In this document: piece by piece, positions 55,517 through 64,000 of the stretch | Layout: every line of letters begins with the position of its first letter | How positions within the stretch are numbered: the first letter of the stretch is position 1 | From: Watersipora subatra | Taxonomy: Eukaryota > Bryozoa > Gymnolaemata > Cheilostomatida > Watersiporidae | Direction of reading: 5' to 3' | DNA: 64,000 nt | NCBI RefSeq assembly: GCF_963576615.1 | Contig: NC_088710.1 | Location: forward strand, 19,835,114-19,899,113 | Made by a program: the position numbers and the translations under genes | Notes under the pieces: generated by a model | What the model saw: the letters and a program-made list of their open reading frames with translations, nothing else | Told to the model about the DNA's origin: nothing | The model's database searches: none

Positions 55517-58500
55517 ATGATGGCAGCGCTGTTAATCCTTTTACTAACACTGACAGCCTTCTGTTCTGCCAGTGACAAAGGATATTACACAGCTGCAGTT
55601 TATGAGCATGCTCTAAAAGAAAAGACTGCTAGGAGCTTTGTAAGTCGAAAGGAAGCCCTGGATATGATGAACTCCAACTTGGATATCTTAGAATATCAAG
55701 CAATCATCGCCAAAGGAAAGGTTGGTAGTCAATTCTCATGACACACAAACAGTGTGTATAAACTTTATGCAGTTGTAGAGTTCAGGGAACATTTTCGAGA
55801 TAGCTTCACTAGTGGGTCTCTATCAGGAAAAAAAAGATAAAAAACTTTGCTGTTCCTTGCAAGGAAATGAGCCCATTGTCTGGTAAAAAACTTGGGCTAT
55901 TTATCCAGTAGCCAGGCTTCTTGTTACACCAGAATAGATATTTATCCAGTAGCCAGGCTTCTTGTTACACCAGAATAGATATTTATCCAGTAGCCAGGCT
56001 TCTTGTTCCACCAGAATAGATATTTATCCAGTAGCCAGGCTTCTTGTTCCACCAGAATAGATATTTATCCAGTAGCCAGGCTTCTTGTTACACCCGAATA
56101 GATATTTATCCAGTAGCCAGGCTTCTTGTTACACCAGAATAGATATTTATCCAGTAGCCAGGCTTCTTGTTACACCAGAATAGATATTTATCCAGTAGCC
56201 AGGCTTCTTGTTACACCAGAATAGATATTTATCCAGTAGCCAGGCTTCTTGTTACACCCGAATAGATATTTATCCAGTAGCCAGGCTTCTTGTTACACCA
56301 GAATAGATATTTATCCAGTAGCCAGGTTTCTTGTTCCACCAGAATAGATATTTTAAACTTTTAAAAACTCTTTTGCTACAAATAAAGTTAGATTGTCGTT
56401 TTCTGAATGCAACGAAAATTTAAAATACTTTTTATTCATTTCTTTAAAGCGCCATTACGTCTAAACAAGTTGATAGCAAACATTTAGTATGGCAAACAAA
56501 TTGGAGGCTGCCTCAGTGACACCTCCAACTGTTTGTTGGAAAATTGTCGGATTAGAGCCTAAGTTAAAAGAATTTATAAACCATAGTGTGATAATGCCAA
56601 TCGTGACTTTTCCCCCTCATACCACAGCAATTTTCACCAAAAATCAGTTTGTCATTTCCACTTTGTCAGTAAACTAGAAGTTTGGCAATAATTGTAGGTT
56701 TCACTTTGGCAGTAAGCTATAAGTTTCACTTTGGCAGTAAGCTATAAGTTTCACTTTGACACTAAGCTATGAGTTTCACTTTGTCAGTAAGCAGTCAGTT
56801 AGAAGTTAACCCACCATTTGATTTAGTTCAGCTTCTAGTCACCTCAGGGCTCATTATGCAACTATATATATTTTAAGACTAATAAAACAAAATAGTTAAC
56901 TAAAATTCACAAAACTGTAACTTTATTTAAATAATCTTTATAATTTGTATGTTCCACATATATTCCTTGAAAACAATAGCTTAAGGTATCAGTTACTTTT
57001 TGGCTTGCATTACTCAGGTACCTCGTCCACCTAAATTTTTATTTTTTTGCATTTACTTCCATAATTAGTAGCTTAAGTTCTCAGCTGCTTTATGGCTTGC
57101 ATTTCTCCGGCACCTCCACCACCTACACGTTTAGTTTTTGCATATATTGTCATAATCAATAGCACGAGTGATCACTTACCTCTTTGTTTGCATTCCTCAG
57201 GCACTCCCACCTAGATGTATGTTAACTATGACTTGAAGCATACGCAATGAATACATATTTTATCTTGCTTCCTCCATGGAAAGTTAAGGTTATAATAACG
57301 ACTCTCGAACTATCAAGCGCCATCTCTCTTTTCACTGCGTATTTAGTCTACTGTAGCAGTTGTTTTCCATTTATGATCAGCATTATCAGCAGTATACATT
57401 CAAAATCTACACGCAAAGTTTATTCGTTTTGAGATCTGCTTCATATCTTAAAACCATTGCATGTTGAATCAATTATTCCTATAAGGAGCCATTGTAATTC
57501 ATTTATTTCATTCAACTGCCAAAAGAATCTACCACAGTCCTTAACCCTTTGGCTGGGGAAACGACAAAAATGTTTATCGGTTGCGTGGGGAAACGACTTT
57601 TATGTCGCTTTCGGTAGACGTTTATAAAGCTGTCGCCTAGTAATGTTAAACAAAGGATATTAACACTAGTAAAGTTTAAATATTATCAACAAGATATTGG
57701 TCGATAATTTACAATATGAAACGATTATCTGAGAAGTGTTGCATTGTGCTAAAAGCTAAAGAAATGGTGCCTCCTTAGAACAAAAATAGAAATTGGAAAA
57801 ACCAGTCAACATCGGCTCAATGTTCGAAACGGTAAAGCAAAAATTTATTTGATCCTGCGATCATTAAGGGTTTTTTGTCTGATCAGAATAAAAATAATTC
57901 AGATGATAGAAGTGATGTAAACTTTTAAAACTTTCGAATATACAGAGAAAAGCTATGGTAGCTCGCACGGCTATATGATGTAGTGATGGACACTACCGAA
58001 AGGAATGCTTTCAAGCATTTCCTACAGGGACAACTGAACATAGTTGTATTTCTTTTGTAGTAGTCCATATGTAAATGAATGTGTATGTGCAGAAGAATTT
58101 TTTAATAAAAATAACTTTCAGTTTGAGCATGTTCATAAACTATCGCTTTTATTGATTTTTCAAAAGTAAATTACACGACTTTCGGGTGTTTTTGCGAGGC
58201 TTTAACCCAGCCAAAGGGATAATTAAGCTTACAAATAATTACACATAACATTCACCCAAATGTAGGGATTGCCTGTTCCCTATTCGTTTTTATAAAACAG
58301 TGATTTCTTTCCATTTTCATAATACTTTTGGTTTTAAAATGATCGAAAAGGAGAGTTTAGTATGGATTTTTTTACATTTATTTCAAGCAAGAGGTAATAC
58401 AACTAAATATACATAAAAAAATTGCCTATACTGAAGCATATATTCAATAATTCTGGTGAAATGTTCAGACAACGTCAACAAAATCATTGAATTCAGAATT

Positions 58501-61500
58501 TTCCTCACTAAAGTTTGAGTCAGAATCTACTAGAATATTTATAAGAGTCTCCTTGATATATTCTATGTTTTATTCTTATTGGTTTCGTGTTTGTGCCGTC
58601 AACTCGGTTGCGAGGCTTAGAATTTCAAATGCGATTAATTATAAATTGTTTCTTGAAAAAATTAAAAACTTTTTAATCCTTGCATGTATAATTGCCCAAA
58701 ATCCTAAATTTTTTTCAAACATGTGCAATGCGTTTTGACCATTACTATAAAGTACTATAACAATATCAGCAAAAAGACGTCTTCAATGTTTTCAAATAGC
58801 AATTATTTTTTTCAGCATTGTATTTCGCCTTACACCTTCTCACTTCTACGTGAAGCATTTCATAATGGTACAAGTAGAGCAACATTGCAGGAGTTGTCTG
58901 ACCTTTGATGCTATTTTTAGAAAGATTCTGTACATGAACTGATTAAAGATTCTCGATCAGACAAAGTATTGTAATTACATACAATGTGTACGTTTAAATT
59001 TTATAAATTCTTTTGAAATTAAAAGTCAAGGATAGTAAAAATAAGCCTCTGATGTTAAATTGGAATATTGGATGAATTTAGTCCAACTTGAAAAATCATA
59101 GCTTTGGTTCCATATGATTAGGGTTTGGTTTTACTTGCTAAAATGGTTTAAGTTGTTGAAATAACGTTTAATCTATGACTGCTATTTTAACTGTTGTCCA
59201 AACACCAATCTGGTAGTACTTAAAAGAGTCCTAACTAGAGTCTTAAAAAATGCCCTTTTGGGTATACAGTAATACTTTGAGATACGAGCTTGATTTTCCG
59301 GGACCTAGCTTGTATTTCTATTCTTTTGTATTTCAAATCAATTTTTTTTATATAAAATAATTAAATACCAATTAATTTGCCCACATCCTCTGAAAGAACT
59401 ACTAAAAAACAGATTGTTACTATGGAAAAACATATTTAATTGTTCTAGTTCACCACCTACACTAACAAGGTAACAAATACCTAACTAGTGGTTATGATCT
59501 GGAATAAAATATAACATTATTATGTATAGTAGTGTACGAAATTCTTATTTTTGAGACCGACAGCAGCGGCTAACAGTGGTGTAAGAGAAACCTAATGGCA
59601 ACACCTTTGATACGCTACACTTTTGTGACGCTAGCATAACAAACTTTTAATTTAATTTAAATGCATTTAACTTGCTAAACGCACACTCGAAAAAAGTTTT
59701 ATTAAAGCTTCTTTGATAAAAATTTTTTTATCAAAACTGTTGTGAAAAAAGTTTTATTAAAACTTTGTGATAAAAAAGTTTTATCAAAAAAGTTTTATCA
59801 AAACTTTTTATCAAAACACAGAACTTAATTCTAATTATGTCTTTGTTTTCACTTTTTATTATCTTCTTCTGGCTTGGCTTGTTTTTCTTCCCTTTTTCCT
59901 TGACTTTCAGCTTTTTTAAAACTTTATCAAACTCATCCAACGAAAAAAGCCAAGCCATGCTGTTTTCACAAGCGCTCGATCGCATACTCGGCCATCTAGC
60001 AGCCGCATCGAGAACCGCCTCACATTCCCGTACTTCAAATTTGTCTCATACCTCAGAGCAAACATTTGTTTGAAATTTTCCTCACAACTCCAGTTTGTTG
60101 TACATGTATGTTGGGACACTTACATGTAAGTGTCAAGGTATAACTGTACGCACTTTCTCCTTCACATCCATGAGCTCTTGCCCACCCTTGCCCTGCATTG
60201 CATAATCACTATTAATAAAATCATAAATAAATGGTCAGACTTCGCTCGTGCTTTAGGCGCCTCTTCAAAGCGCATTTAATAGACCCGGTAGACAGTACAG
60301 AAATCTGTGGGGTCTCTATATTGTAAACTTCATATTGCGCACTTGCACACCTGCGCTAACTGTTAAACAAACAGTGCATATGATTTTGTCTCATTAATAT
60401 TCTGGTGGTAATAAAGCCTGCAGCGCTGTAATCAAATCGCTCTCAAACTAGCCTTCTCGCCATAACATATTCATTCACATCTGCTTTTCGCCCTAACAAC
60501 ATAGCTAAGTTTATTGCTTGCTTTTATGTCTGTGTTGAGAGACAAGATGTGGTGTCCTGAGCATCTCATTCATTGCCTTAACTAGCTGGAGCACAATATG
60601 TTCATTTGCATAATATACATTATTCAACGTATATACATAATATATATACTGTAATTATACATAATATATATGCATAAAAATATATTATTTGCATTATATG
60701 CTTTATATACTCTAACCTGGCAGTCTGTGATCCTCTGGCAGTTGAGGAAACCTACAATTCTATCTGTGTTAAACAAGCTAAACATATTTTGCAGCTGCAA
60801 CACAGCAGAGTAAAACATGGTGAACCTTTTGATACCAAATAACTGTAATGTGAATTTTGTTGCAAGTCAACCTTTTACAACAGTTGGCCCAGTTCACGTC
60901 TTAGCTAAGAATAAGAGCAGAAGTTTAGTTATTTTTTTATCGGTCATCTGCAAAGCAAGGTGAATTTGCCAATTCGTATCATTTCTGAAACCAGCTCGAT
61001 CAGTAGAAATTATAATCGAATGCACTATTAGTGGTCTATCCAGTAAGCATTGGTTAAATCACTTTAGGAGAATAAAGAAATCATTTGATCCAACTGTTGG
61101 TCAGTATGTTGGTTAGATCAGAGCTGTAGCAAGGAGGGTAGCTAATCACCTCTGCTGCCCCTTCAAATCTTACATTATTTTGCGGAACTGTTTTTGAACT
61201 AATTTTGAAACTTTACACAGAATTGTGGTTCAACTGTTGCCATGCAACTGTTGCCACGCAACTGTTGCCACGCAACTGTTGCCACGCAACTGTTGCCACG
61301 CAACTGTTGCCACGCAACTGTTGCCACGCAACTGTTGCCACGCAACTGTTGCCACGCAACTGTTGCCACGCAACTGTTGCCACGCAACTGTTGCCACGCA
61401 AATGTTGCCACGCAACTGTTGCCATTCAACTATTGCCATGCAACTATTGCCATGCAACTGTTGCCATGCAACTGTTGCCATGCAACTGTTGCCATGCAAC

Positions 61501-63227
61501 TGTTGCCATGCAACTTTTGCCATGAAATCTCGCTCGACTCGTGTGAATAAATTAGTGAACAGTTTATTTCAATAGCATTTATATAAGACATCAAAATACA
61601 ATTCAATAATGATATATAATGTAATAATGTTATTATGTTTTTAAAAATGTAATTCAATCCCTACCCACCCATAATATTCTACATACTTCGTTTTCACTAA
61701 CTATTTATCTAACCCAAAAATATGGTTATTCAATAGTTGTTGAAATGAATTGTTTATTCTTGCTAGCGGACAGCAAATATTCAAGTCACAATTTTGAAGT
61801 TGATGTGATTATTAGCCTACTCATAATTAATAAATTGTGTGAAAAAGAATAGTTTTATACGAAAATGAATTATTTTGCAGCAAGCGGACATATTTGTTTT
61901 TCCTGAATATGGTATATCCGGAGAGCTCTTTGGATTACTAGACTTAGATTCTTACCTGGAGCAGATACCTCAACCAGATGGAATGTATTGCCCGTGTTCT
62001 AAAGATTACGTTCAGAAGGGAGAAGAGGTTCTACACCGTCTCAGTTGCATCGCTTCAAATCTAAGTATTTACGTAGCAGCGAATATGGGAGACAAAGTGC
62101 GGTGTAGAGATCATGACCCTGACTGTCCATTGTTTGGTTACTACCATTACAATACAGAAGTAGTGTTTGACAGGAATGGTTGTCTTGTTGCGAAATATCA
62201 TAAGCAACATTTATTCCAACACGAAAGGTTGCTATGGGATGAGCCAAAGGAAGTGGAGTTTTCATTCTTTGATACTGAGTTTGGTCGGTTTGGTTTGATG
62301 ATCTGCTTTGATTCAGTATACAAAAGCCCTGGCACAGTTTTGGTAGAAACCTTTAACGTAACAAATATTATATTCTCAACTTTGTGGACAAATGTATACC
62401 CTTATTATGTCTCCGTTGCTTATCACTCCGGTTGGGCTCGAACCATGGGTGTCAATCTCCTCTCCTCCAACATTCACAACATTCCTGAACAGGTCGTTGG
62501 TAGTGGTATTTATGGCCCACAGGCTATTCTGAATTACACATTCAATGTGACAACCGACGAAGGAGTATTAGTGATTGCCCAAGTTCCAATCAACAACGAA
62601 ACCAAAGAGGAAATTATTGTTTCACAAGTCTCCAAGGAAAGCCAACCGACTGCTGTTAGCGACAGTAAATCTTTTCATTCGCACATCTTTGGTGATGACT
62701 TCTTATTTACTCCTTTAGAGTCAAACTCTGGTAATATCACTCTATGCAATGGAAACATCTGTTGCCATTTGCATTACGCACGAGAAGGTAACACCCAAAT
62801 CTATGCTTTGGGAATCTTTGATGGGACTCACTATTTGCAAGGAAAGTATTACTTGGAAGTATGTCTGTTGACAACATGCTCCAAGGATGGAAAAGTATGT
62901 GGAACATTGCCAGGAAACCCGGCTGAGTCCTTTCTGTTCTACAATCTAACTAGCTTAATGAACACCATTTACACATACCCAGAGGTTGTATCAGGAGATA
63001 GGTTCTTTTCCGACTGGCAGTTCACAAACAAAGGATATGTCAAAACTATTCAAGGATCTAACCAAAACGTGTCTTCTGTAGTATTGTTAGGTAGAAATTT
63101 TGAAAAGGATGAGCCAATCACGCCGTTTATAACAGGCTGTTTAATTTCGGGAAGTCAATCTGTGTATTTTCTTTCTCACTTTGTAAATTGGTATATTTTG
63201 ATGCATTGTCTCTATTGTCTGATATAA
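55517..63227 (+). CDS. VNN: vanin/biotinidase family amidohydrolase (pantetheinase-like)
   Basis: Two exons, 55517-55720 and 61881-63227, in phase 0, giving 516 aa (vanin-1 is 513, biotinidase 543). Residues 1-20 form a signal peptide (MMAALLILLLTLTAFCSA). A nitrilase-fold domain follows with the Glu-Lys-Cys triad: Glu77 in FPEYGISG, Lys176 in KYHKQHLF, Cys210 in MICFDSVY. Their spacing is within a residue or two of vanin-1 (79, 178, 211). Several N-X-S/T sites suggest a secreted glycoprotein. The last 25 residues are hydrophobic (FLSHFVNWYILMHCLYCLI) and could be a GPI-anchor signal, as in vanins. Vanins cleave pantetheine to pantothenate and cysteamine; biotinidase releases biotin from biocytin. 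Sequence alone does not separate the two. The intron donor is GTTGGT, weaker than usual. ATG 55520 is an equally good start. Confidence 0.93.
55893..56352. repeat. 41-bp minisatellite, about 11 copies, vanin-like gene intron
   Basis: Unit ATAGATATTTATCCAGTAGC followed by CAGGCTTCTTGTTACACCAGA. Copies differ mainly at TTACACC/TTCCACC and CCAGA/CCCGA. Begins about 170 bp after exon 1. Confidence 0.95.
56695..56800. repeat. short 25-bp tandem repeat
   Basis: Four to five units of TAAGCTATAAGTTTCACTTTG plus GCAG, with GCAG/TCAG/ACAC variants. Confidence 0.75.
56960..57215. repeat. three degenerate copies of a repeat of about 95 bp
   Basis: TTGGCTTGCATTACTCAGGTACC, TATGGCTTGCATTTCTCCGG and TTTGTTTGCATTCCTCAGGC occur with similar flanks (CACCTAA..TTTTTGCAT, ATAAT.A.TAGC). 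Intronic. Confidence 0.55.
57545..58222. mobile_element. non-autonomous piggyBac-like element
   Basis: Left side TTAA|CCCTTTGGCTGGG; right side CCCAGCCAAAGGG followed after four bases by TTAA. TTAA targets with CCCTTT termini are the mark of piggyBac elements. Inside the left end, GACAAAAATG/GACTTTTATGTCGC repeats occur, typical of subterminal sequence. No transposase frame is left. In the vanin-like gene intron. Confidence 0.65.
59267..60146 (-). mobile_element. pogo/Tigger-like MITE, copy 2 (880 bp)
   Basis: Ends read inward as CAGTAATACTTTGAGATACG and CAGTTATACCTTGACACTTA, flanked by TA. Its minus strand aligns with 8855-9606 through both outer parts. A frame at 59916-60119 resembles the one in copy 1. 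A TTTTATCAAAA-type low-complexity tract (59690-59815) is extra. Confidence 0.75.
60150..61229. other. vanin-like gene intron, no element recognised
   Basis: AT-rich, with a TATATAC-type tract at 60610-60710. No exon seen. Confidence 0.45.
61230..61525. repeat. 14-bp minisatellite, about 20 copies
   Basis: Unit CAACTGTTGCCACG in the first half, CAACTGTTGCCATG in the second: two sub-blocks with a switch near 61425. Three units are 42 bp, so frames stay open on both strands. About 350 bp upstream of exon 2 of the vanin-like gene. Confidence 0.95.
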
Positions 63228-64000
63228 GAAATACATGCATAAATTCCAAATTTTGTTGTTGTTTTATATGTAATATATAAACAATAATATTTGTACTTAA
63301 CAAGTGGTAGCTATAATATAACCATTTTAAAACAAAAAATTCCACAAGGTCTGCATTAAGCATTGTCCAACTGAACTTTGGTTTACATTTAAAAGCACAC
63401 TGCCGTATATAAAATGTGGTAGCCACGAAACCAACCATTTACATTGTATGGTAACGCTTTAGCTGAAAGTCGATATGGAATTCTGAGAGGCTCAGTTATC
63501 ATATCTTCCATATTGAAATAAATGCTGAATATTTTAAATACTGTGAAATAGCTCATAAACTGCTATTAGTATTTTAGGAAAATAATTTTCCTTATGTTCC
63601 ACAGTCTAAATAAAAATGTCTTAAATGTCCAAATATGCAAACAGTTTAAAGACAGAATGCTATCAGTAATTAATATTTATGTAGATGTTAAATATGTACA
63701 TGAAAAGGTTCCTTGTCAAAAGGCTTTATGGCTGGCTATACAGTCAATCCACTCTGGTATTTGTGTTGTATTATAGTGCTTGACTTTTTTATATATTAAT
63801 GTATCTAACACATGTTTTTGTTTAGCAAATCTATATAACTGCTGCCCAGGATTTTAATTAGGGATTAATTAATGTTTTCAATAAGTAATCAATTAACCAT
63901 ATTAATTATTAATTTGAATTTATGAATAATTGGGCTTCCTGTTTGTTAATTATTGTTCAGTAAGTGCTATGACTCATGTTTTTTGGAATATTCTGCCGAT
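63228..64000. other. 3' flank of the vanin-like gene
   Basis: Probable 3' UTR with AATAAA at 63517-63522 and again near 63606. Beyond that is AT-rich sequence with no recognisable gene. Confidence 0.5.

Noticed and set aside
61199-61657. Cys-rich repeat proteins over the 14-bp array
   Set aside because: Three units make 42 bp, so frames remain open by arithmetic. It lies within an intron of the vanin-like gene.

Overview
The window is AT-rich nuclear DNA from an animal. Its genes have GT-AG introns, and the proteins are animal families: G-patch protein 3, NAPE-phospholipase D, RUS family member 1, TMEM14 and vanin/biotinidase. Dense minisatellites, tRNA-derived SINEs and many short DNA transposons suggest an invertebrate, possibly a lophotrochozoan such as a mollusc or bryozoan. 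The species cannot be fixed from the sequence. All exon models were read by eye from splice signals, reading phase and family similarity, with no transcript support.

Layout: (1) 2203-4580, plus strand, the last four exons of GPATCH3; its 5' part lies upstream of the window. (2) 4.6-8.7 kb, intergenic, with SINEs, two short hAT-like elements and a foldback element. (3) 8688-17577, minus strand, a complete seven-exon NAPEPLD (341 aa) with all zinc ligands. Introns 1, 2, 3, 4, 5 and 6 vary in size and carry a 71-bp satellite array, a hAT element and shorter arrays. (4) 17.6-24.0 kb, intergenic, with a foldback cluster and a decayed LINE reverse transcriptase. (5) 23996-50026, minus strand, a twelve-exon RUSF1 (about 457 aa) whose introns hold most of the mobile DNA: a nearly intact mariner, Helitron-like copies arranged as a 1.1-kb-arm inverted repeat, hAT and TA-flanked MITEs, and many tandem arrays. 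(6) 50462-50773, plus strand, an intronless TMEM14 gene, head-to-head with RUSF1 across about 435 bp. (7) 55517-63227, plus strand, a two-exon vanin/biotinidase-like amidohydrolase (516 aa) with a 6.2-kb intron.

The genes belong to unrelated pathways (RNA processing or innate signalling, N-acylethanolamine synthesis, a membrane protein linked in plants to vitamin B6 balance, a small membrane protein, and pantetheine or biotin-amide hydrolysis). Only the RUSF1/TMEM14 pair looks likely to share a promoter.

The most unusual feature is RUSF1 intron 4. Tandem arrays have copied both of its splice sites. A 33-bp array repeats the exon-4 donor so that eleven same-phase donors lie at exact 33-nt steps with an open frame throughout; the farthest has the best consensus. 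A 44-bp array repeats the exon-5 acceptor. The donor array could in principle produce RUSF1 forms differing by multiples of 11 residues.
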